A stretch of DNA of 64,000 bases, from positions 1,736,001 through 1,800,000 of the forward strand of contig JAHEWK010000005.1 of assembly GCA_020740775.1 (NCBI GenBank). Direction: 5' to 3'. Both the position numbers and the translations under genes were made by a program. The stretch is from Ilyonectria destructans. Its lineage: Eukaryota; Ascomycota; Sordariomycetes; Hypocreales; Nectriaceae. Below are positions 35,039 to 46,246 of this stretch, piece by piece (position 1 is the first letter of the stretch; each line of letters begins with the position of its first letter). A model generated the notes under the pieces. That model worked only from the letters and a program-made list of their open reading frames with translations, did no database searches and was not told the DNA's origin.

Positions 35039-36489
35039 AGCTGTAGGGAGCAGTAAGGCAGCAGGTCGTAGCACAGATACAGGATGTGCGTCAGGACCCG
35101 GTTCCAGGTCCCCGGTGCCCATACGCACACACTCACGCTCCCACACCCACGGCAACCGTCTCGGATGGATGAGATGAGATGGGGACGGGATGCATGGGAT
35201 GAAGATGTTTAGTGCTTTGCTTTGCTTTCTTTGCCCAAATGTCGTCGGCAGTGGACGAGCCACCCGCTGTCGTCGGCCCCCTTATCCTGACACCTAACTT
35301 CTATGCACTCTCAGTCTTGGTGACTTTCATCTCGAGTTGTCTCTCTTGTCGCTCGAAGCTACATCCCGGCAAGCTGAGCGCCAATGCCCCCTTTCACCTC
35401 GCATGGAATTTCCCTAAATGCTTCCGCGCTACGGCGGCACTGAGCCACGCGGTAGCCCAACGTTCCGATCACCGATGGGGATCCCCGAAGCCAGCTGCCA
35501 GCACCGGCGGTGCGAAAAGGCGGGACGGATCTTCTGGAGCCGTGCAAGGCGGTGCTCAAGTGTCATCGCCAGTGATTGATTAGGCACTCTGATTCGAGCC
35601 CCAGCGGATGATGTGCATGGGAGGACATCGCAGCGGCCCTTCGTCGGTTTCTACTGGTGGTTGGCAATCGTCCCTCCCCGACTCTTTGCCACTTCACTCA
35701 CTAGTCGCAACGATGAGAAATCAATGCTAATTGTATCCCATTCGCGGGATGGCGTCAGCCAGATGCCTACCCTTTGCGGAGCTAGGCCTTGTACGGGCGG
35801 ACTTCGAGGACCCTTTGTTCCAAAGAATATGCCGGAGTTTGGGGAGTTTTGCTCGACTACTAGGGACAACGCCGCACCGACCAGGAGCCCGGCGCTGGGA
35901 CCCGGCCCCGAGGGAGATAAACAACAGACCCGGGGATACGCCCCCGTTGCATCACCCCACTGCCGCCAGTGGAAGATTCCAAATGAACAATGGGTTTAAC
36001 TCTTGCTCCGCAGTGACTCTGGCGCATTGACTTTTGTTCCCTTGGATGAACCGTTGTCGCCCTGTCACTAGGTGGATGGGGTCGGCCGCTCCATCTTGTG
36101 GTGTTGTGAGAGCCAAGTCAAGTCAAGGCGCAGCGTCGTCGGTGGTTCTCAATCCCGACGGCCGCTCCTAGCGAATCAATCGAGGGTCCAAGTCGCTGAT
36201 TCGCTTTAATTCACTACGTAGGCTAGTCTGGCAGGCAATGGCAGGCCAAGGGGGCCAAACGGCCATGATGATGAGCCATGCGGATGGCGCTGAAGCCGTG
36301 GTGCCTGAGCCATCCCGTGTGGTTGGGTGGGTGTGAATGGAAACTCTGGAACGACAGGGGTCCAGAGAGCCAAGTCGAGTGAGGAGAAGCATCATGCCCT
36401 TTGGGGTCGGTGTCATTGAGCGTTTGGGCTGGGAGGAGAGGCAGGCGCCAGCGGTTGGACAGAGTGCAGTGCTGGCCGTGGTGGTGCTC

Positions 36490-36520
36490 TTGGCTCTTGG
36501 CTCTTGGCTCTTGGCTCTTG
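36490..36520. repeat. TTGGCTC heptanucleotide tandem repeat
   Basis: Four full TTGGCTC units plus a partial unit in tandem, in the distal upstream region of the bZIP gene. It resembles the GGCTGTT array about 1.5 kb upstream in unit length. Confidence 0.85.
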
Positions 36521-36766
36521 GAGGGGATGACGATGCTGTCGTCACACAGCCCTACGACGGCGCCAGACGCAGATGATCGGCCCGGCCATGGGCCCCCGGG
36601 AGGGCGGCCTTTGGGGACGGAGCTTGGTTGGTTCGAGGCGTGAGAGGTGGTGTCGGGGGTTAGGTTGCGCTGCTGGGACGTTTTGGAACCTTGGGACGGG
36701 CAATGGTTTGGGGATTTGGGATGGGGGAGGAATGGCAATGGGGACCTTGGGACGGGGCGTTTGGAA

Positions 36767-36779
36767 GGGGGGGGGGGGG
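36767..36779. repeat. G13 homopolymer run
   Basis: Thirteen consecutive G residues flanked by further G-tracts (AAGGGCGTGGG), giving a potential G-quadruplex. Confidence 0.9.
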
Positions 36780-38782
36780 AAGGGCGTGGGAGTTCCCGCT
36801 AATAGTGGGCGTCTGTTCAGCGGAAGGCGTAGTCTAGTGCGGAGCAAAAGTTGTGGTGGTGATGCCAAAAAAGAATCTGGGCTAAATTTGCCCACATTCT
36901 TGCGCTACTGAGGCTCGGGGTTCCACTTTGTGACCCCTCCGCCTGGGCTTGGAGGAAGTAGGAAGAGGCACACGCTATGGCTTGGGATGGCTTGGGATGG
37001 GATGGCCTGGGATGGGCCGTGGCCTCGGAACCTGGCCCTGGGGACCAAGCCCGGTTCGCTGTAGGTCTTGGGCTTGGGTCTTATTTGGGTGCTTTGTGGT
37101 GGCAGGGCTGGCGGGCCATGGTCCCTCGCGCTGGTCCTCGCTCTGGTCGAGGTTGGCCGGCTTTGAGGTTGGCCCGTGTCCTACGCTTCGATCCTTGGGC
37201 AATTGACCTTCACCTGTGGGTGGCACTGGCGCTGTGCCCTGGAAGATGTGCTATTACAGGAGGCGGGATAGACAATACAGGACGTACGTTGCGCTGTGCT
37301 GCACTGCGCTCGATGCTGTGTGCTCCATCTACTTGGTCCCGGTGGAGACACGGCGACCTGGTTCTAGTTCTATTGACGGCAGCGCCCAAGCCCAAGCCCG
37401 AGAAGCAGTTGCATCAGTAGCAGCAATGCCATCCTCCGCCATTTCACCACCGCCTCCGCCCAGTCGTTCTCCCCACCAGTGATGTTACGTGACAGTACGG
37501 TACAAGTCTCTTCGCAGCAATCGTACCGTACCGTACGTACTACAACTCAAATGCCCATCCAAGCCGCCAGCCAATGTCTCTGGCGTGCGTCAGTACGAAG
37601 TCCTGTATGTACCAGCGCCTGTTCGTGGTTGTCGGTGTCTGGTTTGGTATCTTTGCCTCTGCCACACCTCCATCAGGCCTGCACCCCCCCTCCCTGTCCC
37701 ACGACAATCATTCTCCGCTCCGCTTCTTCTGGGCTGCAGATTTGGATTGACGAGGCCAGACCGGCGGCACGCTACTCGCACACTCAACTCGCACCTGCAG
37801 GCAGGCAGACTGGTAGGCAACCGGCCTTCCGGGGCAGATAGACACGGACACGGAGGGACACGGGGTCGGCGGCAGGCGAGTCGGCGAGCACATTTGTCAA
37901 CCACGTCAATGGGACGTGAAGTGCACCGTTCGGTCTTCTCCATTGTAGCATCGCAGCCGCAGAGCCACATGCTCCAGTGGCCTGCGTTCGCCTCCCCCAA
38001 GGAGCCCAATGGCAACAGCGCTAACAAGCGATGGCGACTGGAAACAAACCGAGACGGGCCAGGCCCAGGCCAGGCGAAGGTTATCGCTGCATGGCGCCCA
38101 TACAGAGGAAATGCAAATCACGGGGATTTCTGGGGGCCGCCGTCTTCGCAGGTAATTGGGGAGAATGGCAGACTAGGTCGGTCGGTCGGTCGCAGGCTCA
38201 GTGCCTTGGTCCCCGTGATGAGCGAAGGGTGAAGGGCGATGGGGCACTGGGGCAATGCGGCGTCAATGATTGATGGGCGGGCAGCCCTGTGAGGCCGGCG
38301 CCAGGCCCAGGGCCTAGGGCTGTTAGCAGCGAGTGGGCACTGGGCTGGAGGCTGTAGGTAGGCAGTAGAAGGCAGTAGTCTGGCCGTGGGCGCTGTGGGC
38401 GCTGTGGGCGTTGTGGGCTTGGCCTGCAGGATGGTTCAGGGTGGAGAGGCAGGAGGATGGAGGATGGATCATGGAGGGTGCCCCCTTCCCACTTGGGTTG
38501 GAGTGGGACCGGCGGGGGGCGGGCGGGCAAGGGCGTGCTGGTAGCCCGACCCAAAGTCCTACCAGCCACGCCCCCCTCGCTCCTTCCCTGGCACTCACTC
38601 TGGCGGACGCACTGGGGGTGCAGGACAGCCAGGCTCTCGAGGAAGGGGTGGGGGGGTGTGTGGGCTGCGGATGGGTTGCAAGGAAGGCGTGGTCCTCCCC
38701 CCCGGCTCATCCCTCGTCACTCTCCGCTGGGCTGGCCGTGCTACAGCTTGGCTGCGGCTGCTTGCCGTCGAGGGACGATGGA

Positions 38783-39131
38783 TATTTAATCTAGAGCCTC
38801 TTCCCCCTCATCCACCATCCCACTCCATCTCAAGTCTCAATTAGACGTCGTCTTCTGTCTACAGCCTCTGCCTCGCTTCCAGTCTCAGTCTCAGATCTCA
38901 TCTCGTCTCAGGCTTATATCTTCACCTCATCCCCCCAGCTTATTCCATCAACACGCCTTCCTCCTCCTCATCACTTCTTGTTTCCTGCCTACCAAGGACA
39001 ATACAACAGTGGAGCAGTACAGAACGGAATCGTACAGAGAACTGAGCAACACGGCATTTCAAGCTCTCCAGCTCCGCAGCTCTCCAGCCATTCCTCTCTC
39101 TCGCCCTCCATCACATCCCGCTCTAGCCAAC
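38783..39131 (+). promoter_or_regulatory. TATA-like box and ATG-free CT-rich leader of the bZIP gene
   Basis: TATTTAAT at about 38783 is the best TATA-like element upstream of the bZIP gene. From 38790 to the start codon at 39132 there is not a single ATG, and the sequence is strongly pyrimidine-rich, typical of a fungal 5' leader. This places transcription start at roughly 38.8 kb. The start site itself is inferred. Confidence 0.5.
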
Positions 39132-40111
39132 ATGTCCATGTTCACCATGTCACAACCTCACTACGCCTACGCGGCCGCTCCTCAAGCTCCTCGCCAGTAC
39201 TCCGGTCACGGCACCAGCAGCGCCTTCAGCAGCTCTGCCAACCCCGACGAGGACTGGACCAAAATCTCCGACCTTGCCGAGCGCAGAAGGATACAGAACC
39301 GCATTGCCCAGCGCAACTACCGTAAGTTGACTCCGTTTAACTCCCCCTCCCCAATAGGTGACAGGTGAACTGACACGCCTTTCGCAATACAGGCAAGAAG
39401 CTTAAGCGCCGTCTCGAAGACCTCGAGCGCCGTGCTGGCTCCTCTGACGACGCCGACTCTGAGAAGCAGTCCCAGTCCTCCACCAAGTCGAAGCGCTCCT
39501 CCTCATCCAAGTCTCACAAGGCCCAGCCTGCCACCCCCGCCAAAACTCTCCCCTCTCAGGGCCAGTATACGCCTCCCATGGAGCAGGACGACTTCTTCTA
39601 CCCCGGCTCTTACGATGACCGGGAACGCTCTCACACTCCTCCTCTCTTTCCCTACTCGACCTACCCGGCTCCCGACGAGATTCTCCTTCACCCTTACGGC
39701 GCCGCCCAGCCCTACACGGCCATGACCACTGCCGACACCTACCCCAACTACATCACTACCTCTGCCGTCCCCGTGACGCTCCCTTCCATGACACATTTCA
39801 GCGATGCCGTCAAGCGGGAGTCGTACCCCAGTGACGATGGCTTGAACCCCTACATGCCTTATGGCTTCATGCCCGGCATGGACCTCAATGCTCCTAGTCA
39901 CTACGACCATCAGTCCAACCCTCATGTGAGTTACGCCAGCCACCCGGCCCTCGCGGCCCCCAGAGATCCTCGTTGCTGATCGGGTTGGCAGACTCCTCCA
40001 CTGTCCCACTCGTTCGACCACTCCGCAAACTGCTCCGAGGCCGGTTACGAATACCCCACCACGCCTCTGTCCATGCCCGGATCTCCCGGCATGATTCACC
40101 CTCAGCATTGA
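39132..40111 (+). CDS. bZIP transcription factor with a short zipper
   Basis: Three exons (39132..39321, 39393..39925, 39992..40111) give 280 aa. The basic region is clear, RIQNRIAQRNYRKK, split by intron 1 within the Arg codon. The N, A and R contact residues of the NxxAxxxxR pattern are present. The leucine part that follows (KLKRRLEDLERRAG) covers only about two heptads before running into a Ser/Asp-rich linker. The remainder is Ser/Pro/Tyr-rich and probably an activation region, with a conserved-looking end (TTPLSMPGSPGMIHPQ). It would act in the nucleus as a dimer. The pattern resembles the fungal group containing Metarhizium MBZ1 and Fusarium ZIF1, but I assign no orthology. If intron 2 is retained, translation ends at 39979 with a different C-terminus. 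Confidence 0.9.
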
Positions 40112-41765
40112 GTTTAGGGGGCCGCGGCATTCACCACACGCTACTCCTCACCGGCTCTTGGATTGACTGCGATAATACATGCAGTCGACGGGCACGGCAT
40201 GAGGAGACTGGCCCTGGGATGTGGCAAGCTTGCATCGGTGCATTGGGACAGGGAAAAGAAACATGGGACATTTGCGCTCCTTGTCGGGGCGAAGGCGTAC
40301 AGGACAAGCCTTGCAAAGCACAGCATGGCTTTATCGGTCGTTTGGATTATACTCTGCTCCTTTTTTGATTTTTTGACACAGCCCTCTGGTATCTACCGGA
40401 GGGATTTCCCCGTACTATTTTTCTTTTTTCCCCCCAACACAGTGGTCGAAGGGCTCGACTCTGTTGGTTGATGATACGGCTGCTCTACGAACTTTGTTTA
40501 TTTGAGGCGAGGGAAAAGAGGGTACATGTGGCGTTTTTATGGGCGGATGGCTATGTATGATGAGGGCGGTGGATTGGTCGGATGGACGGATTCAAGAATG
40601 GATGGGAGGATCAATGATACTTGAAAGCGATGGTGATCGATGGCGGCTACAGCAGCGGTGGCGAGCCTTTCTGAATTTTGGTTGAGTAGATATCCCGAGC
40701 CATCGAATTGTTTAGATGATGAATGTGCAACAAACATCACCTATTATCATCACCTGTTACAATGTCCTAAAAATGAGGCCCTCCAAGACCCCTGACTTGC
40801 CGCAACTTGATTTGGCCCTGGCCCAATGATGATGGGAGCCAGCCCAAGCCCCTCCAAAAGCAGAGGTCCAGCCAGCCTGGTCGCCGCCTGTGAGGCCCGG
40901 CCGTGTGGGCGTCACAGCCCGTATTGCCCGTGTTGTGTCTTGGAGCCAGCCTTGACGAAACGTGACCTTCCTTGTCTCGCATGCCACCCACCCCAGTCAA
41001 AGACATCCCATCAACCATCACCCCCCGGTCCCGTGAACGGTACCCGGTGCCCTGTGCCTGTGCCATGTCGAGCTTGGAGCCTGGAGCCGAAATCCCAGAG
41101 ACGTCCAGAGCCCTGGCGCGTGCGCTCTGATACCATACGGGCAACGTACAGTGCATGCTGGTTCTGTTCAGCTGCAGCGCAGCGGCGCAGCCGAACAAGG
41201 CAAGGATGTGGTGTCCTGGACTCCTGGCTCGCGCCGATACGGTTGACGTCCACACGTGCAGAGCGCCATCTTGGGGCTGGGCGGTGCGATTTGTAGCTGT
41301 GGAGGCATGGCGCTCAGGATGGGTGGGCTCCTGCGGCCATGCCAATGGGCCAAAGTGCTACAGAGTTCGGCTGCGAGACTATTGAGTCCGACCTAAGGCG
41401 TCGACGCCTTGCGGGAGGCAAAGAGGCGGATGGAATTAATAAACAACAAGGCAACTGGTGCTGTAGGTGGTGCAGGAGGCGGTCCAATCTAACCCATGGG
41501 TCTGGACCCTCTGGATGGGGATACCCGAATGCGAATTGGCGGTAGAGGAGGGTTACCAAGGGTCGTGAGTGGGTTACCAGGCATTGGGGATGCGACATGG
41601 AGATGGAACATGGGGATGGTCGTGGAGGGTGGGCTACGGTAGGCTGGCGGTACGAGGCACAGTCCCATTCGCGTCTTTTACGAAGTACGAATACACCAAG
41701 GCAAATAATAGGTGTGGAACTACGCAGTGTTCCTCTCGGTATAGCACATACGCAACGGCAGCGGC

Positions 41766-41817
41766 GTCGGCGGAGGCTAACGGGGGGGCGGGTCGGCGGA
41801 GGCTAACGGGGGGGCGG
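41766..41817. repeat. 26-bp direct tandem repeat, two copies plus a partial
   Basis: Two adjacent identical copies of a unit beginning GTCGGCGGAGGCTAAC and containing a seven-G run, followed by the first five bases of a third. Confidence 0.9.
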
Positions 41818-42347
41818 GTCGGAGGAGGGTGGGGAGTGCAGCGGAGGTCTCGGGGTAGAGGTTGAAAGGACGGTGGGAAGATTTGGAAGCTGGGAATATG
41901 TACGGCGAAGGGCTCGAGGCGTCGTCAACAAATGGGGCAGGGTAGGACTCGGCACTTCGGCGAGTCGATGGAAGGGAAGGCCAGGGGCATGGAAGCAGCA
42001 CGAAGAAGCAGAGAAGCCAAGACGCACGAGGTCGCGGGAGGGGGGTACGAGGAGAAACCTGGCAGATGATTAGAATCAGGCTCAGGGAGAGGCGTTCGCG
42101 GTGAGGGTGACGCTCTGTAGAGGGTTGTCTTCGGGAGGCTCGGAGAGGAAGGGGACGATACAGCGGCGAGCACGGGACATGGGACACGGGGACATGGCGC
42201 CATGGGGACGTGGGATGGGGAACGGGATGCGGGAAGTAATTTGCGATGGTGATGGAGCGTAGAGGGCGAAGCATCGTAGGAACTACGTAATCATGTCGGA
42301 TGGATTAGAGAATGCGAAGAGCGAGCAGGTGTACGAGTGTGTGTGCG

Positions 42348-42365
42348 CTTGTGTGTGTGTGTGTG
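42348..42365. repeat. (GT)n microsatellite
   Basis: About eight to nine GT dinucleotides in tandem. Confidence 0.8.
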
Positions 42366-43578
42366 TTAGTAAGTGTGGTGCTAGGAATATGCGTGCGTCC
42401 ATCCGTGCTGTCCATACTGTATCCATAGGCCACCTACGGAGTACCTATGTATGTGACGGTATGTGATGGTGAGTTGGTCTCTTGGCCCCCAACCACTCTG
42501 CTTCCTCTTGGGCTGCCGTGCGTGCAGAACAAAGCAGCGACGTGGAAAGTCATAAACAGCCGGTGCCTTGCCCAGCTGAACAAGCGGGCTTGCACATGCT
42601 GCCTGTCGGCCTTGCACATTTCGCTGCACATAACTGCACATCACTGCACATGCGGTATGCCGTGCCATGCCCGTACGAATCGGCCTACTGGAGTCCCCCT
42701 CCCAGGCTGCCAGTGTAAGTGACGCGCGGTTGCGACGGGGTCCTTGACCGTGCAGGACCGGTGTGCGCCAGTGAGGGGCGGGCGAGAAGCGAGCAAGCAC
42801 AGTTTCATCCTGCAGCGCAAGTCGAGTCCCCGGCGATTGCTGCATTAGGAATTAGGCATTGCCCAGTGCCGTGTCTTCCAGGGGAGGGGCCCTGGGGGTC
42901 GCTGATGGTTGCGCTGTTGATCGGGCCAGCCTTGTTGTGGGAATGGCCGGGTTTGAGATTCGCGGGAGGATTTGCAGAGGATCGGCGGGGTCTGGAATCC
43001 GGCGCCAGAGTCCTGCTAACTAACCTAACCGCCTGCGTAGCGGCGAATACAGCTCGCCGGCGGAGAGTTGCTGCAGGCGCAGGAGGTGACGGAGCGGCAC
43101 GGGCGGCCTGATTGGCGAGGAGGAGCGAAACGTATGTGCCGGGGCGCCATGAGCTGCAAGTGCATTTTCCAAGGAAAGATGCGTGCGCCAATTCGAAGGC
43201 TATGCACAAATGGGTCGACGGAGACAGGACGGCTGCCAAATAGAATTGATTGGCGAGGTTTCTCGTCGGGAGCGTCAGCCAACAGCTCTCCAATTCCGAC
43301 AGTTGGGTTTAGGTTATTGCGTTGCTCGTAGCGGGGCCGTGAGTGCTATGAAGATACCGGGGCAACCAACCATCTTGGCGCTCGGCCCCTTTTTATGGGG
43401 ACTCGGTCTCGCGTTATGTCATCATGCGGAAAGCGGAAAGCTCGGAGATGGGAAGTTCTAGACGTCGATGCCAGCCACTGAGCAAGGGGCTTTTTCTGGG
43501 GAAGAAGCCCGATACAACTATTCGTGCCGTTCCGGACCCCACGACTCCCAATTGAGACGCCGCCACACATCTCCATCG

Positions 43579-44396
43579 ATGACAATGCAGAACGAATCGC
43601 TCTATCTCTTCGGCGGTGACAGGTAAGCACTCAATCCCCTTTCCAGCACTAATGCTTCGCCAATTGGACCTGACGCTAACTCGTCCACCTTCAGCCCGTG
43701 GGACGCCGCCAAATGGACGGCTTCCGACGACCGCGTCCGCGGCGGCTCCAGCACGTCGTACCTGACCGTCACCGACCCGGAGCGGGCCTGCTTCCACGGC
43801 CATCTCGACACCAAGACCCTGGGCGGCGCCGGCTTCGCTTCCCAGCGCACCGTCGGCGTCCTCGCCCTCGACCTGTCCGGCTACGCGGGACTGGTCCTGG
43901 CCCTCGGCGGCGGCGGTTCGGCCCACAAGTACACCCTTAACATCAAGGACACTATCCCCGGCGACCGCGGTGATGGCCGTGATCAGGCCGGTATTAGCTG
44001 GGAGGCGGACTTTGAGGCGCCGAGCGAGGGTGGCGATGTGCTGCTCCCGTGGGACAAGTTCCGCGCGACCTACCGGGGACGAGACAAGCCCGATGCGGAG
44101 CCGCTGGATTTGAGCTCTATCAAGAGAGTCTCTTTGATGATTCGGAGGTAAGAACCCTCTTTCTCTCTGCTATGTGGATTGGTTAGCTGACTTTGATGCA
44201 CAGTTTCTTTGGAGCGCAGGACGGCGACTTTGAGCTTGTGATACATGCCATTGTGGCCAAGGTTTCGTTCCCCGAAGACGGTGACTCGGATGATGAGGGC
44301 GATGACTTGCAGAAGCCAGTTGTTGAGGTTGCAAGTCATGATGAGACGCCGCGAGCGCGGTCGTGGTGGCGCATGTTGTTCTGCGGGTTGCTATGA
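43579..44396 (+). CDS. CIA30/NDUFAF1-domain protein, short form with CaaX-like end
   Basis: Three exons (43579..43622, 43695..44147, 44204..44396) give 229 aa. Nearly the whole protein is a CIA30 (galactose-binding-like) domain: LYLFGGDSPWDAAKWTASDD at the start, SYLTV, ACFHGHLDTKTLGGAGFASQR, YTLNIKD, WEADFEAP, LPWDKFRATYRG, and LSSIKRVSLMIRSFFGAQDGDFEL near the end. Mitochondrial NDUFAF1/CIA30 helps assemble complex I, but this protein begins with the domain and shows no targeting presequence. It may be the shorter fungal paralogue whose role is not established. The last four residues are CGLL after an RSWWRMLF patch, which fits a CaaL geranylgeranylation box. A Glu/Asp-rich linker joins domain and tail. 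Splice sites are good and in phase. Confidence 0.87.
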
Positions 44397-44867
44397 GTCT
44401 CACAACTCCAGGCCTGAAACTGCCGACCTGCAACGACGAGAATCATCTTCTTGCCGACCGAAACATGTATATACCCAAGCGATCTCGTCTAGACCAACAC
44501 AATACCACCATGATATACCCCGTCCGTCCACCCCCTTGACTTGCTATCCTCTCCGATTCATCCATCTCAACCCCGCGGCTTTCCGCATCTGGCGGGCCGT
44601 TCCCGGAGTCCCACCTCCGATCCGGACGCCACCCCGTCCCGTCGCCCATCGGCCGGTTCACCTGCGGCGATGGACCCAAATACGGATTGCGTCACGACTC
44701 TGCTTTACCATCGATGCAGCCCTGCACCTAGCTACGCCCCAGCTCACGGTCGTACAGAGAACAACACATACATATGCCTCGCCGCACGCACGCAACCCTC
44801 CTGCCTCGGTAGTTGTTCCACAAACCACGCCGGCCGTAGCTCTCCCGTCATCAGACGACAAACGACG
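44397..44867. other. intergenic region, DUF1295 gene promoter
   Basis: 471 bases between two plus-strand genes; it must contain the CIA30-like 3' end and the DUF1295 promoter. Open frames read through it but show no family signal. Confidence 0.5.
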
Positions 44868-45934
44868 ATGCCACTTCTTCTCAAGGCCTTGTTACCCCCG
44901 CTGTCCGCCGCGCTCGCGCTGCAGGCGGCTGTTGCGGTGCCGTCCATTGCGGCTCACTCGGATCGCGTGTACGACCTCAGTGGTGCGGCAACGTACGTCG
45001 CCGTTGGCGCGCTGAGCCTGTATCTGCCCTCAGTCCGCGCCGCGGGTGCGCCTGTCCTGTCGGGGTTGGTAGCGGTGCTACGGGGACGGGGGCCGTCGCT
45101 TGCGGGACGGCTGGATTGGAGACAGATTGCATTGACGGGAGCTGTAGGAGTTTGGGCCATGAGATGTGAGTGACGTTGCGTCTAGGTTCTGTGGTTTGCA
45201 GGTCGATGAAACTCTACAACACGGAACTTGGCTGACATCAACCCAAGTGGGATCCTACCTCTTCTACCGCAACGTCGTCAATGGCGCCGACTCGCGCTTC
45301 TCCGAGATCAAACACGCCCCCTTGCGCTTCGCCACGGCCTTCTTCTTCCAGGCCGTGTGGGTGACTATCTGCCTGACGCCCGTGCTGCTCGTCAACGCCG
45401 TCCCGCGCGCCGCGCTGGCCACGGGCGTCACGGTCACGGACGTGCTGGGGCTAGGGCTCTGGGTCGGCGGCTTCGCGTGCGAGGCCGTGGCGGATGCGCA
45501 GAAGAGCCGTTGGGTGCGCGAGAAGCGGGACAAGGTGCACGATGAGGAGTTTATGACGCGAGGGTTGTTCAGCTGCAGGTAAGAACTTGGGGACATTGTC
45601 TATATCGAGGATATGAGAAGGCTAACAGGAGTTGCCCAGTCGCTACCCCAACTACTTTGGCGAAATGACGCTCTGGACCGGGCTTGCGACGGCGGCCGCG
45701 GGTGTTCTCGCCCGAAAGCCTGCTCAGCTGGCCCTGGGGCTCTCTGGCGGGTATGCGGGCGTATTGGCAACGACGGCGCTGTCTTTCGCCAGCCCGGTAT
45801 TTGCATCGCTGCTGCTGCTCAAGGTGTCCGGAGTGCCACTGAGTGAAGCCAAGTACGACGAGCGTTATGGTGATCGCGAGGATTATCAGGAGTGGAAGAA
45901 GAATACACCCAAGGTGATTCCTCGGCTCTGGTAG
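44868..45934 (+). CDS. DUF1295 membrane protein (steroid 5-alpha-reductase-like)
   Basis: Three exons (44868..45165, 45248..45578, 45640..45934) give 307 aa. Several hydrophobic helices are visible: residues about 3-27, 38-60 and 85-98, then FATAFFFQAVWVTICLTPVLLVNAV, VTDVLGLGLWVGGFACEAVADAQ, and two more near the C-terminus. The catalytic-type signature of the DUF1295/isoprenylcysteine methyltransferase/steroid reductase superfamily is present: ADAQKSRW, then LFSCSRYPNYFGEMTLWTGL, and YQEWKKNTPKVIPRLW at the end. The family reduces or methylates lipid substrates in the ER membrane; the substrate here is unknown. Exon 2 starts after an AAG acceptor with a GGCTGAC branch-like site 18 nt upstream. 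It lies in the same orientation as the CIA30-like gene, 471 bp downstream. Confidence 0.9.
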
Positions 45935-46246
45935 TGGGGAATGAGCTTGTGCAGGTACAGTACAACGGGGTTTCTGCTAGAATATACACACTTATCAAGT
46001 TCATCGGTTTATACCTAGAGTAACGTATGACTTGAATCCCGAGTGGGAGTTTGCCTAAGAGGCTTGAGCTATTCTGTGTCTGCTATTGATTAACTGATCC
46101 CACTCTACCTGTGGACTTCGTTGATTGACTACCGGACCATGTTGAGAGACGGCCAGAACTAGAGTTTGCTACGTTTTAAAATCACGCATCAACTTGACCC
46201 TTTCCACCACCCCAGGTATTATACGATTGCAAAAGAAAACGCATTT
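45935..46246. other. convergent intergenic region
   Basis: 312 bases between the DUF1295 gene (+) and the NLR gene (-). Base composition becomes more AT-rich here and stays so across the NLR. Nothing else was recognised. Confidence 0.6.

Larger units (their letters stand above)
34251..38782. other. gene desert, part 4 (distal upstream region of the bZIP gene)
   Basis: No supported gene. It is rich in short tandem repeats: GGCTGTT at 35011..35038, TTGGCTC at 36490..36520, GGATGGCTTG at about 36977-37015, GGTC at 38176..38192 and GTGGGCGCT at about 38385-38420. It also has an 11-G run at 34454..34464 and a 13-G run at 36767..36779. Frames here are repeat-derived. Confidence 0.45.
40112..43578. 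other. intergenic region between bZIP and CIA30-like genes
   Basis: About 3.4 kb without a supported gene. A 26-bp tandem repeat sits at 41766..41817, a (GT)n run at 42348..42365, and a CTACGGAGTACC palindrome-like site near 42431. Frames here are short, GC-driven and lack motifs. Confidence 0.5.

Noticed and set aside
35585..35615. GATTCGAGCCCC, a possible tRNA T-arm
   Set aside because: No A box or acceptor stem at tRNA spacing on either side.
22807..38782. RIP-degraded transposon as the explanation for the desert
   Set aside because: The interval is GC-rich with no excess of TpA and no terminal repeats or transposase/reverse-transcriptase remnants that I can recognise.
44868..45934. Reading the DUF1295 protein as a true steroid 5-alpha-reductase
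   Set aside because: The fold family is shared with methyltransferases and other reductases; the sequence alone does not fix the substrate.
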